Notes under the pieces: model-generated | Told to the model about the DNA's origin: nothing | The model's input: the letters and a program-made list of their open reading frames with translations, nothing else | Database searches by the model: none | Shown: piece by piece, positions 1 to 7,905 of the stretch | How the letters are laid out: each line of letters begins with the position of its first letter | Numbering within the stretch: position 1 is the first letter of the stretch | Assembly (NCBI RefSeq): GCF_004297125.1 | Contig: NZ_SCVD01000001.1 | Coordinates: forward strand, 186,001 to 250,000 | From: Phenylobacterium sp. | GTDB lineage: Bacteria; Pseudomonadota; Alphaproteobacteria; Caulobacterales; Caulobacteraceae | Length of the DNA: 64,000 nucleotides | Direction of reading: 5' to 3' | Position numbers and translations under genes: made by a program

Positions 1-1
1 C

Positions 2-499
2 GGCGACGATGTCCTGGCGATCAAGGTCGACCTGACGAACACGTCCGGCGACGCGATCGACGCCATCTTCCAGCGCCTCGCCGAGTTCCACATCGACGAG
101 AACGTGGAGTATGCGACCAACCCGTTCAGCACCGGCATCCAGACCACGACGGTCGGCTTCGAGGAGCAGCGCGTGTCGCAGGATTGGTTCTTCCCCTGCT
201 GCACCAGCGATCCCTTCAACTATGGCGCTGGGTTCCGGTTGAACCTCGGCACGATGGCCGCGGGCCAGACGCGTTCCTTCACCTACTACTACGGCCTGGG
301 CGACGGCGGCATCGCCGACCAGTTGAAGGCCGCTGGCGCGAGCGACGTCGTGATGGTGGCGAACGAAGGCGCTTCCGCCGCCGCCGCCATGGGCGTGTCC
401 GTGGTCGCCGTGCCGGAGCCGGCCACCTGGGCCATGATGATCCTGGGCTTCTTCGGCCTCGGCGCCACGCTCCGCCGCCGCCGGACCGCGCTGGCCTGA
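2..499 (+). CDS. PEP-CTERM sorting-domain protein (C-terminal part)
   Basis: The open frame enters from the left edge, so the true start lies outside the window. What remains is an extracytoplasmic domain of about 140 residues followed by a sorting tail: the motif VPEPATWA, a hydrophobic helix (MMILGFFGLGATL) and a terminal RRRR cluster. This is the PEPxxWA-CTERM signal, which in known systems is recognised by an exosortase/EpsH-type enzyme that processes the protein at the membrane. The body is not recognised. A second PEP-CTERM protein with a near-identical tail lies at 59051-60145. A fliQ promoter follows about 80 bases downstream. Confidence 0.8.
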   Translation, partial: GDDVLAIKVDLTNTSGDAIDAIFQRLAEFHIDENVEYATNPFSTGIQTTTVGFEEQRVSQDWFFPCCTSDPFNYGAGFRLNLGTMAAGQTRSFTYYYGLGDGGIADQLKAAGASDVVMVANEGASAAAAMGVSVVAVPEPATWAMMILGFFGLGATLRRRRTALA

Positions 500-581
500 C
501 CCCAAGCCTCAGGACCGCGACGACCCGAACCCCCGGCGGCCTGCGCCGGGGGTTCATTCGTTAATGGCTCCTAGCCCTTTG

Positions 582-589
582 TTAACCAT
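582..589 (+). promoter_or_regulatory. Candidate CtrA-type element upstream of fliQ
   Basis: The octamer TTAACCAT occurs 63 bases before the fliQ start. TTAACCAT is described as a CtrA-associated element at class II flagellar promoters of Caulobacter. A further TTAA lies at 561-564 but is not at the 7-bp spacing of the classical double site. Its position before fliQRflhB fits cell-cycle control of early flagellar genes, but the assignment rests on motif and context only. Confidence 0.45.
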
Positions 590-652
590 GCCGGGGCAGA
601 TTGGGGCGTCGGTGGGAGGTTCCGCCGGACCAGCTTTTTCATGAGGTCTTCC

Positions 653-916
653 ATGAGCGGCGCCGAGGTTCTGGACGTCGGGCGTGACGCCATCTGGCTC
701 ACCATTCAGATCTGCGCCCCGGTCCTGCTCGTGGGCCTGGTGGTCGGCGTGAGCATCGGCCTGTTCCAGGCCCTGACCCAGATCCAGGAACAGACCCTGG
801 TCTACGCGCCCAAGATCGTCGCCATCTTCATCTCGCTGCTCGTCTTCCTGCCGATGATGGGCGCGCTGATGAGCGAGTTCATGCGCAACATCGCGGCCCG
901 CATCGCGGGCATGTAG
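653..916 (+). CDS. fliQ: Flagellar export apparatus protein FliQ
   Basis: FliQ is a small two-helix membrane protein of the flagellar type III export gate, built together with FliP and FliR. The 87-residue product has two long hydrophobic segments (about 18-40 and 55-75) and the family-typical stretch SIGLFQALTQIQEQTL. I chose the ATG at 653 over the in-frame ATG at 641 because GAGG at 643-646 is a well-spaced ribosome site and 87 residues matches the family. fliR follows after 13 bases, then flhB, so these form one operon. A TTAACCAT element lies upstream. Confidence 0.95.
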   Translation: MSGAEVLDVGRDAIWLTIQICAPVLLVGLVVGVSIGLFQALTQIQEQTLVYAPKIVAIFISLLVFLPMMGALMSEFMRNIAARIAGM

Positions 917-929
917 GAGCCCCGGCGCC

Positions 930-1691
930 GTGGAGTCCTACGCCACAGCCCAGCAGGTCTTCGCCGCCGGCCTCGTGTTCACACGGGTGGCCGCGATCGT
1001 CATGCTGCTGCCCGGCTTCGGGGAGACCTTCATCCCGCCACGCGTGCGCCTGTCCTTCGCGCTCGCCCTCTCGCTGATGCTGTTCCCGCTGTTCGAGGGC
1101 CGCGCGCCCGCGCTGCCCGGCACGGCGACCGGCCTGGCGGGCGAGATCATCCGCGAGCTGCTGATCGGCATGCTGGTCGGCGGCATCCTGCGCCTCTTCA
1201 TGTCCTCGCTGGCGGCGGCCGGAGAGATCGTCTCGATGGCGACGACACTGTCCTTCGCCCAGACCGCCAACCCCATGCAGGCGACGCCCTCGACGACGCT
1301 GGGTTCGCTCCTCGGGACGATGGGCCTAGTCCTGATCTTCGCCACCAACCTGCACCACCTGTTCCTGGGCGCGATCGTCAACTCCTTCGACCTCTTCCCC
1401 TTCACCCGCGACGTGCCGGTCGCCGACGCCGGCCAGCTCGCCGTGCAGACGGTGAGCCGCTCGTTCGCGCTCGGGCTTCAACTGGCGGCGCCGGTGGTGG
1501 TCTTCTCGCTCATCTTCAACGTCGCCACCGGCCTGGTCGGCCGGGTGATGCCGCAGTTCCAGGTGTTCTTCGTGGCCAGCCCGCTGGCGATCGTGCTGGG
1601 CCTGTCGATCTTCGCCCTCAGCCTTGGGACGATCGGCATCGTCTGGCTGGATCACTTCCGGGAGTTGCTCGGCAACTTCGTGCCGACATGA
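930..1691 (+). CDS. fliR: Flagellar export apparatus protein FliR
   Basis: FliR is a multi-spanning inner-membrane component of the flagellar type III secretion gate. The 253-residue product is strongly hydrophobic, begins with a GTG codon and carries family-typical segments such as FTRVAAIVMLLPGFG near the N-terminus and FALALSLMLFPLF. Its length is normal for FliR. The stop overlaps the flhB start by four bases (ATGA), which suggests translational coupling and matches the fused or adjacent FliR-FlhB arrangement known in many bacteria. Confidence 0.95.
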   Translation: MESYATAQQVFAAGLVFTRVAAIVMLLPGFGETFIPPRVRLSFALALSLMLFPLFEGRAPALPGTATGLAGEIIRELLIGMLVGGILRLFMSSLAAAGEIVSMATTLSFAQTANPMQATPSTTLGSLLGTMGLVLIFATNLHHLFLGAIVNSFDLFPFTRDVPVADAGQLAVQTVSRSFALGLQLAAPVVVFSLIFNVATGLVGRVMPQFQVFFVASPLAIVLGLSIFALSLGTIGIVWLDHFRELLGNFVPT

Positions 1692-2767
1692 GCGACGCGC
1701 CCGAACGCGAGTCAAAAACAGAAGAGGCGACACCCCAGAAGCTCGCGAAGGCGGCGGAGAAGGGCGATGTCGTCAAGACCATGGACCTGGGCCCGTTCGC
1801 GGTGCTGGCGGCGGTCTGCTCGGTGCTGATCATGCTGGGCGGATGGATGGCGCGCGACCTGGCCCACAAGCTGCTGCCCTTCTTCGCCCACCCCGACACC
1901 ATCTCGCTGGAGGGGCATGGCGGGATGACGGTCCTTCGCTACACCTTGATGGCCAGCGCGCCGGCGCTGCTGATCGTCATGCTGAGCGCCGCGTTCGCCG
2001 GCTCGGCGGCGAGCGTGATGCAGACCGGGCTGAGCCTCAATCCCGAGAAGCTGAAGCCCGACTTCTCCAAGCTCTCCCCCAAGAAGGGCCTGGAGCGGAT
2101 GTTCGGGCCCGACGGGCTGGTGCAGTTCGTGAAATCCCTGGTGAAGGTGTCGGTGATCGCCCTCCTGGTCTGGTGGGTGCTCAAGCCCTACGTGCCCCAG
2201 TTCCCCTCGCTGTCGGCGCTGGACGTGGGCGCGATCCTGCCCTTCTCCGTCGAGATCCTGAAGCGGCTGGTCTATTCGGTGGTGGGCTTGAGCCTTGTGG
2301 TCGCCGCCGCCGACTGGTTCTGGCAGCGCCACCGCTTCCACATCCGCATGCGGATGACCAAGGAAGAGGTGAAGGAAGACTACAAGAACAGCGAAGGCGA
2401 TCCGCACATCAAGGCGCGCCAACGCCAGATCCGCATGGAGAAGGCGCGCCGCCGCATGATGCAGGCCGTGCCGGAGGCCACGGTGGTGGTCATGAACCCG
2501 ACCCACTACGCCGTCGCCCTGAAGTACGAGCAGGGCGAGAACGCCGCGCCCATGTGTGTGGCCAAGGGCATGGACGCGGTCGCGCTGAGGATCCGCGCGA
2601 TCGCCGAGGAAGCCGGGGTGCCGGTGATCGAGGATCCGCCGCTGGCCCGGGCGCTCTACGCCGCCGTCGACATCGAGGAGATGATCCCGCCGGCCCACTT
2701 CGAAGCCGTGGCGAAGATCATCGGATTCATCCTGGGCGCCGGCCGCCGCCGCGCCGCACACCGGTAG
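1688..2767 (+). CDS. flhB: Flagellar export switch protein FlhB
   Basis: FlhB switches the flagellar export gate from rod/hook to filament substrates. The 359-residue product has the typical polar N-terminus (ERESKTEEATPQKLAKAAEKG), four transmembrane helices up to about residue 215, a cytoplasmic linker and the NPTH autocleavage site at N270-H273 in the context VVMNPTHYAVALKY. All features needed for autocleavage are visible. It overlaps fliR by four bases, and cckA follows after about 50 bases. Confidence 0.97.
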   Translation: MSDAPERESKTEEATPQKLAKAAEKGDVVKTMDLGPFAVLAAVCSVLIMLGGWMARDLAHKLLPFFAHPDTISLEGHGGMTVLRYTLMASAPALLIVMLSAAFAGSAASVMQTGLSLNPEKLKPDFSKLSPKKGLERMFGPDGLVQFVKSLVKVSVIALLVWWVLKPYVPQFPSLSALDVGAILPFSVEILKRLVYSVVGLSLVVAAADWFWQRHRFHIRMRMTKEEVKEDYKNSEGDPHIKARQRQIRMEKARRRMMQAVPEATVVVMNPTHYAVALKYEQGENAAPMCVAKGMDAVALRIRAIAEEAGVPVIEDPPLARALYAAVDIEEMIPPAHFEAVAKIIGFILGAGRRRAAHR

Positions 2768-2816
2768 AGACGGCTTGCCGACTTTGCTCCCTCACGCCCT
2801 AAACCGTTGTGACACA

Positions 2817-4937
2817 ATGCAGACCAACGATTCGCCGCAGGGGCCGACGCTCGCCATGGCTGAGCCGCCGTCCAAGACCCGCAAGGTGGACCCCTTCACA
2901 GGGCTGGCGGTGTTCTTCTTCCTGCTCGCCGCCGCCTTCGCCGTCGCGCCGGCGCTGAACGCGGGGCTGGAGACCCTGGCCGGCACCATGCTGCTGGTGG
3001 GGCTGGCCGGCGTCTGCTGCCTGGGGCTCTTCGTGCTGCGCGGTCCGCCCGAGGCGCCCGCCGAAACCGAGGCCGGCGCCGACGCTTTCCTGGCGGCCCT
3101 GGACGAGCCTTCCGCCGTGGCGGCGCCCGATGGGCGGCTGCTCACCACCAACGCCGCCTGGCGCGGGGCGATGGGCACGGCCGCGCGCCTGCCCAAGAGC
3201 GGAGCCGCCGCCTCCAGCCTGTTCGCCGCCCTGGCCGCGGCCCGCCGCGGAGACCTGGGCCGCGCTACGGTCAAGTCGGGCGGCCAGGAGCGCGAGGCGC
3301 TGGTCTCGCCCATCGGCCCGCGCCGCTTCCTGGTGCGCCTCACGGGACGTGGATCCGGCCCGCTGGCCCTGCCGTCGTCGGCGATGGACGTGCTGAACGC
3401 CGTCGCCGGCGCCAAGGCCCCGCCGCCCAAGGTGCTCGACGCCTTCGCCGCCGCCTCGCCGTTCGGCGCGGCGCTGCTGGAGGGGGAGGATCCGTTCGAG
3501 GCCCGCATCATCGAGGCCAATCCGGCGCTCGCCGCCGTGGCCAAGGGCGGCGAGGCCGGGCAGGTGTTCGGCGACCTGATCGAGCCCACCAGCCGCCTGG
3601 ACGCGGCCCTGCGGCTGGCGGAGGCCCGGGACGGCCACGCGCCGCTGGAGGTGCGCCTGGCCCACGATCCCAGCCGGATCGCCCACCTCTACCTGTCGCA
3701 GAGCCCGGGCCGCTGGGTGGCCTACCTCGTGGACGTCTCCGACCAGAAGCAGGTCGAACTGCAGCTCTCGCAGAGCCAGAAGATGCAGGCCATCGGCCAG
3801 CTCGCCGGCGGCGTGGCGCACGACTTCAACAACCTGCTGACCGCCATCCTGATGCAGCTGGACGTGCTGGCCTCGCGCCACCCCGTGGGCGATCCCTCGT
3901 ACGAGGGCCTGAACGAGATCAAGCAGACGTCGATGCGGGCCGCCGACCTCGTCCGCAAGCTCCTGGCGTTCTCGCGCAAGCAGACCGTCCAGCGCGAGAT
4001 CCTGGACGTGGGCGAGATGGTCTCGGAGTCCGAGGTCCTGCTGCGCCGGCTGCTGTACGAGGACGTGAAGCTGGTCACCGACTACGGCCGCAACCTGCCG
4101 CACGTGCGCGCCGACCGCGGCCAGCTCGACACCGCGGTGATGAACCTGGTGGTCAACGCCCGCGACGCCATCCGCAGCCACGGCGGCGGGGTGATCCGTA
4201 TCCGCACGGCCCGCGTGACCCAGGAGGAGGCCCGCTCGCTGGGCTATCCCACCGCCGCCGGCGACCAAGCCCTGATCGAGGTCAGCGACGACGGCCCCGG
4301 CATTGCGGCCGACGTGATGGACAAGATCTTCGACCCGTTCTTCACCACCAAGCCGGTGGGCGAGGGCACGGGCCTTGGCCTCGCGACCGTCTACGGCATC
4401 GTCAAGCAGTCCGACGGCTGGATCGCGGTGGCGTCGAAGCCGGGCGAGGGTGCGGCGTTCCGCATCTTCCTGCCGGTCCACATCGCCCCGGTCGCGGCGC
4501 CGGGCGCCGAGCCTGTGGCCGAGCCCGCCGCGCCGAAGCGCCCGGCGGCCCGCGACCTGTCCGGCGCCGGCCGCATCCTGTTCGTGGAGGACGAGGACGC
4601 CGTCCGTGGCGTGGCGGCCAAGCTGCTGCGCGCCCGGGGTTACGAGGTGATCGAGGCGGCCAGCGGCGAGGAGGCCCTGGAATATGCCCAGAGCCACGCC
4701 GGCGAGATCGACCTCATGATCTCCGACGTGGTCATGCCCGGCATGCAGGGGCCCGACCTGCTGAAGCAGGCCAGGCAGTATCTGGGCAGCGCGCCGGTGA
4801 TGTTCATCTCGGGCTACGCGGAGAGCGAGTTCTCGGACCTGCTGGAGGGCGAGAAGAACGTCTCGTTCCTGCCCAAGCCGATCGACATCAAGACCCTGGC
4901 CGAGCGGGTGAAGCTGGAGCTTCAGAAGGCGGCTTGA
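2817..4937 (+). CDS. cckA: Cell-cycle hybrid histidine kinase CckA
   Basis: CckA phosphorylates the phosphotransferase ChpT and thereby the master regulator CtrA; it also acts as a phosphatase. The 706-residue product has two membrane helices near the N-terminus, a PAS-like region, a HisKA box ([14 protein letters not shown], phospho-His about residue 335), an HATPase with DDGPGI and [13 protein letters not shown], and a C-terminal receiver with phospho-acceptor Asp about residue 637 ([14 protein letters not shown]). The HDFNNLL signature and the position behind flhB match Caulobacter. I chose the ATG at 2817; an in-frame TTG at 2775 and an ATG at 2856 are alternatives. Confidence 0.93.
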   Translation: MQTNDSPQGPTLAMAEPPSKTRKVDPFTGLAVFFFLLAAAFAVAPALNAGLETLAGTMLLVGLAGVCCLGLFVLRGPPEAPAETEAGADAFLAALDEPSAVAAPDGRLLTTNAAWRGAMGTAARLPKSGAAASSLFAALAAARRGDLGRATVKSGGQEREALVSPIGPRRFLVRLTGRGSGPLALPSSAMDVLNAVAGAKAPPPKVLDAFAAASPFGAALLEGEDPFEARIIEANPALAAVAKGGEAGQVFGDLIEPTSRLDAALRLAEARDGHAPLEVRLAHDPSRIAHLYLSQSPGRWVAYLVDVSDQKQVELQLSQSQKMQAIGQLAGGVAHDFNNLLTAILMQLDVLASRHPVGDPSYEGLNEIKQTSMRAADLVRKLLAFSRKQTVQREILDVGEMVSESEVLLRRLLYEDVKLVTDYGRNLPHVRADRGQLDTAVMNLVVNARDAIRSHGGGVIRIRTARVTQEEARSLGYPTAAGDQALIEVSDDGPGIAADVMDKIFDPFFTTKPVGEGTGLGLATVYGIVKQSDGWIAVASKPGEGAAFRIFLPVHIAPVAAPGAEPVAEPAAPKRPAARDLSGAGRILFVEDEDAVRGVAAKLLRARGYEVIEAASGEEALEYAQSHAGEIDLMISDVVMPGMQGPDLLKQARQYLGSAPVMFISGYAESEFSDLLEGEKNVSFLPKPIDIKTLAERVKLELQKAA

Positions 4938-4947
4938 TTTAGATTCG

Positions 4948-4976
4948 ACTTATATAAGTATGAGGTGATATGAGGT
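4948..4976 (+). promoter_or_regulatory. Candidate ArsR-type operator: palindrome plus direct repeats
   Basis: ACTTATATAAGT at 4948-4959 is a perfect 12-bp palindrome. It is immediately followed by two copies of TATGAGGT (4959-4966 and 4969-4976) whose starts are ten bases apart, about one helical turn. A GANTC site (GATTC, 4942-4946) abuts the palindrome. The block sits 20-50 bases before the SRPBCC gene, where an autoregulated ArsR operator would be expected. GGAGG at 4986-4990 is the ribosome site of the first gene. Confidence 0.5.
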
Positions 4977-4997
4977 CCTCGAGACGGAGGACCCTGC

Positions 4998-5627
4998 ATG
5001 CTGTCGAACGCTATAGGAGCCGAGTTCCGCGAAGTCGCCGACCGGGAGTGGGAGGGCAAGGCCGCCAAGGCCGTAGTGGCCGCCCGCGTCTATGACACCG
5101 ACCCCGACGATCTGTGGGACGCGCTGACCAACGCCGAGCGCATCCCGCGGTGGTTCTCAGCCGTGACCGGCGACCTGAGGCTGGGCGGCCGCTACCAGGT
5201 GCAGGGCAACGCCGGCGGGACGATCCTGCGCTGCGAGCCGGGCCGGGCGCTGGACCTCACCTGGGAGTTCGCCGGCGCGACGAGCTGGGTCACCCTGCGG
5301 CTGGCGCCCGAGGGCCAGGGCACGCGGCTGACGCTGGAGCATGTCTTCCCGGCCGCGGACCTCGACGGCGAGCACTGGCGGAAGTTCGGACCGGGCGCGG
5401 TCGGCGTCGGCTGGGACCTGAGCTTCCTCGGCCTTGGCCTGCATCTCGTGTCCGGCGGCGACAGGCTCACCGAGACAGACCCAGCCTGGATGGCTTCGGA
5501 TGAAGCCAAGGCGTTCATGCGGGCGTCCGCTGAAGCCTGGGCGGGGGCCCATATCGCCTCGGGCGAGCATCCGGAGACCGCGCGGCGGATGGCGGGCGCG
5601 ACCGCCAAGTTCTACACCGGCGGCTGA
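4998..5627 (+). CDS. SRPBCC (AHSA1/activator-like) family protein
   Basis: The 209-residue protein shows the SRPBCC/AHSA1 helix-grip fold pattern: an N-terminal VYDTDPDDLWDALTNAERIPRWF motif, central beta strands (GGRYQVQGNAGGTILRCEPGR) and a C-terminal helix. Such proteins bind small hydrophobic ligands or act as stress-linked accessory factors; no specific ligand can be read here. It is preceded by GGAGG seven bases from the ATG and overlaps the ArsR gene by one base (TGATG). SRPBCC-ArsR pairs are a recurrent operon type in which the ArsR protein controls both genes. Confidence 0.85.
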   Translation: MLSNAIGAEFREVADREWEGKAAKAVVAARVYDTDPDDLWDALTNAERIPRWFSAVTGDLRLGGRYQVQGNAGGTILRCEPGRALDLTWEFAGATSWVTLRLAPEGQGTRLTLEHVFPAADLDGEHWRKFGPGAVGVGWDLSFLGLGLHLVSGGDRLTETDPAWMASDEAKAFMRASAEAWAGAHIASGEHPETARRMAGATAKFYTGG

Positions 5628-5956
5628 TGCACGCGTTCGATGTCCTGGGCGATCCCGTCCGCCGCCGGCTGCTGGAGTTGCTGGCCGAGGGCGAGCACTC
5701 GTCCGGCGACATGACCGCAGTCGTCCAGGCCGAATTCGGGATCAGCCAGCCTGCGGTGTCCCAGCACCTGAAGGTTCTGCGGGACGCGGGCTTCGCCAGC
5801 GTCCGGATCGACGGCCCGCGCCGCATCTATTCGGTGGACGCCGGCCCGATGCGCGAAGTCGACGCCTGGCTCGACCGCTTCCGGATGTTCTGGACGCCCA
5901 AGCTGGAAGCGCTGGCGACGGAGGTGGCCCGCGGCAAGCGCAAGCGGCAGGAGTAG
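5627..5956 (+). CDS. ArsR-family winged-helix repressor
   Basis: The 109-residue protein begins directly with the helix-turn-helix region (HAFDVLGDPVRRRLLELL, then SGDMTAVVQAEFGISQPAVSQHLKVL). SQPAVSQHLKVLRDAG is the ArsR recognition helix, and the wing follows as VRIDGPRRIYSV. No cysteine metal-binding box is seen, so it probably belongs to the non-metal ArsR group that pairs with SRPBCC proteins. The start overlaps the previous stop (TGATG), implying coupled translation and autoregulation through the palindrome at 4948-4959. Confidence 0.88.
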   Translation: MHAFDVLGDPVRRRLLELLAEGEHSSGDMTAVVQAEFGISQPAVSQHLKVLRDAGFASVRIDGPRRIYSVDAGPMREVDAWLDRFRMFWTPKLEALATEVARGKRKRQE

Positions 5957-6016
5957 CCCTTGCGCCCACCGCCGCGCGGCGCGATGGATCGGGCTTCGGC
6001 CAACCGGAGCCCCGGC

Positions 6017-6274
6017 ATGAGCGACAATACCCTCCCAACCCAACGCACGGGCGCCACGGCCGTCGGCGCCACGGCCGTCGGCGTCAGCGCCGCCGGGGCT
6101 ACCGCCTTGTTCGCCACGGCCGCGGGCGCGATGGCGTTGGGCGCGCTCGCCGTGGGCGCCATCGCCATCGGGCGCCTCGTGGTGCGGCGCATGTCGGTCG
6201 GCCGATTGCGGATCCGTAAGCTCGAGATCGACGAACTGACCGTTGGCCGGCTCACCGTCCGCAAACAGGACTAG
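6017..6274 (+). CDS. Small pentapeptide-like repeat protein, function unknown
   Basis: The 85-residue product consists of an 11-residue head, fourteen perfectly phased five-residue units (residues 12-81) and a four-residue tail. Early units read GATAV, GATAV, GVSAA, GATAL; later ones GRLVV, GRLRI, RKLEI, GRLTV. Position 1 is mostly Gly, position 3 hydrophobic or Thr, position 5 aliphatic. This alternation is what a right-handed beta-helix of the pentapeptide-repeat type needs, although the classical A(D/N)LxG consensus is not followed. I chose the ATG at 6017, seven bases after GGAG, over an upstream in-frame start at 5960. Real expression is inferred from the strict repeat phase. Confidence 0.65.
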   Translation: MSDNTLPTQRTGATAVGATAVGVSAAGATALFATAAGAMALGALAVGAIAIGRLVVRRMSVGRLRIRKLEIDELTVGRLTVRKQD

Positions 6275-6309
6275 ACGCAGGCGCTTGCGCGCCGGCCCCC
6301 GCCGCGCGA

Positions 6310-6339
6310 CCGTACCGGCAAGCAGAAAGTACGGTACGG
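6310..6339 (+). promoter_or_regulatory. Inverted repeat before the SDR gene
   Basis: CCGTACCG at 6310-6317 and CGGTACGG at 6332-6339 form a perfect 8-bp inverted repeat with a 14-base spacer. The right arm touches the ribosome-binding stretch GGGAGG (6338-6343) of the SDR gene. It could be a repressor operator or an RNA hairpin that masks the ribosome site; sequence alone does not decide between them. Confidence 0.4.
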
Positions 6340-6349
6340 GAGGTCGGCG

Positions 6350-7162
6350 ATGGCGGGTGTGAATCCCAACGGAACCCTGAAGGGCAGGACGGCGCTGGTC
6401 ACCGGCGCCAGCCGTGGCATCGGCGAAGCCATCGCCGTGCGGCTGGCCATGGAGGGCGCCAGGGTGGTGGTCTCGGCCCGGACGGCGGAGGCGGGCGAGA
6501 GCAAGCTGCCCGGCACGTTGCACGCCACGGTGGACCGCATCCGCGCCGCGGGTGGCGAGGCCACGGCGATTAAGGCCGACCTGTCCGACGAAGCCGACCG
6601 CGTGCGGCTGGTGGCGGCGGCGACGGCCGCCTACGGCCCGATCGACATCCTGGTGAACGACGCGGCGGTCACCTTCTTCATCCCCGTCGAGACGTTCCCC
6701 AAGAAGCGCTTCGACCTGATGATGGAGGTCCAGGTCTGGGCGCCGATGCACCTGGCCCAACTGGTCCTGCCCTCGATGCGGGAGCGCAAGGCAGGCTGGA
6801 TCGTCAACATCTCGTCCGGCGCCGGAATCCATCCGAAACAGCCTTACACACGGCGTGGCGGCGGCACGGTCTATGGCATGTGCAAGGCGGCGCTGGAGCG
6901 GCTCACCACCGGCCTGGCGTCGGAAGTCTATGACGACGGTATCGCGGTGAACGTGGTCTCGCCCGGCCTGGTCGACACTCCCGGTGTGGCGGTGCATGGC
7001 CTGATCAACGAGCAGACCCGGGACCGGGTCCAGCCGATCGAGTTCATCGCCGAGGCAGTCTACCAGTTGGCCAAGGGCGACCCGAAGACCATGACGGGAC
7101 GTATCGACTACGCCGAGCCTTTGCTGAAAGAATTGGGCATCGCCCCCACCGAACTGGTCTGA
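6350..7162 (+). CDS. Short-chain dehydrogenase/reductase
   Basis: The 270-residue protein is a classical SDR: NAD(P)-binding TGASRGIGEAIA near residue 20, the NNAG-equivalent written as NDAA, a catalytic Ser in VNISSGAG and the YxxxK pair as YGMCK. The substrate is not predictable. An insertion rich in basic residues (HPKQPYTRRGGG) lies just before the active-site Tyr. The hydrolase gene starts five bases after its stop, so the two are co-transcribed and may act on the same compound class. Confidence 0.9.
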   Translation: MAGVNPNGTLKGRTALVTGASRGIGEAIAVRLAMEGARVVVSARTAEAGESKLPGTLHATVDRIRAAGGEATAIKADLSDEADRVRLVAAATAAYGPIDILVNDAAVTFFIPVETFPKKRFDLMMEVQVWAPMHLAQLVLPSMRERKAGWIVNISSGAGIHPKQPYTRRGGGTVYGMCKAALERLTTGLASEVYDDGIAVNVVSPGLVDTPGVAVHGLINEQTRDRVQPIEFIAEAVYQLAKGDPKTMTGRIDYAEPLLKELGIAPTELV

Positions 7163-7167
7163 ATCCG

Positions 7168-7905
7168 ATGATCGAGCAAACCGTCGAGATCGCCACCAAG
7201 GACGGCAAGATCACCACCTTCATCGTCCACCCCGAGCGCGAGGGGCCGCACCCGGTGATCCTGTTCTTCATGGACGCCCCGGCCATCCGCGAGGAACTGC
7301 GCGACATGGCCCGGCGGATCGCCACGGCGGGCTACTATGTGATGCTGCCCAACCTCTACTATCGGAAAGGGGTGCTGGAACTGAAGGACCTCCCGCCGCT
7401 GCCCGAGGCCGAGGCGCGGGCGCGGATGTTCGAGCTCATGGGCTCGATCAACATCGCCATGGTGATGGACGACACCGATTGCCTGCTGGAGTTCGCCGGC
7501 CGCGACCCCGCCGCCAGCCCCGGCCCGGCGGGCGCAATCGGCTATTGCATGAGCGGCCAGTACGCCATCAACGCCGCCGCCCGCCATCCCGAGCGGATCG
7601 CCTGCGCCGCCTCGATCTACGGCGTGCAGCTGGTCACCGACCGGCCGGATAGCCCGCACCTCGCGGCGCACAGGAGCCCGGCCGAGCTCTACTTCGCCTG
7701 CGCCGAGCACGATACCTATGCGCCGCTGGAGATGGTCGAGGCGCTGGATGCGTCGCTGAAGGAGTCGGCCTCCAACGCCGAGGTCGAACTCTATCCGGGC
7801 GTCCACCACGGCTTCGCCTTCCCGCAGCGGCCCGTCTACGACAAGCCCGCCGCCGAACGGCATTGGGAGCGCCTGTTCGCCCTATTCAGGCGGAACCTGG
7901 GGTAG
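7168..7905 (+). CDS. Dienelactone hydrolase family alpha/beta hydrolase
   Basis: The 245-residue protein has the dienelactone-hydrolase fold signature: a Cys nucleophile in GAIGYCMSGQ (about residues 127-136), an acid residue in the ACAEHDTYAP region and the catalytic His in GVHHGFAFP. Such enzymes hydrolyse lactones or related esters in degradation of aromatic compounds. It lacks a signal peptide and is probably cytoplasmic. It lies in an operon with the SDR gene, and its 3' end overlaps the convergent PhyH gene by 24 bases. Confidence 0.9.
   Translation: MIEQTVEIATKDGKITTFIVHPEREGPHPVILFFMDAPAIREELRDMARRIATAGYYVMLPNLYYRKGVLELKDLPPLPEAEARARMFELMGSINIAMVMDDTDCLLEFAGRDPAASPGPAGAIGYCMSGQYAINAAARHPERIACAASIYGVQLVTDRPDSPHLAAHRSPAELYFACAEHDTYAPLEMVEALDASLKESASNAEVELYPGVHHGFAFPQRPVYDKPAAERHWERLFALFRRNLG

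Noticed and set aside
561..585. Classical CtrA double site TTAA-N7-TTAA before fliQ
   Set aside because: The two TTAA copies are 17 bases apart, not 7; only the TTAACCAT element was kept.
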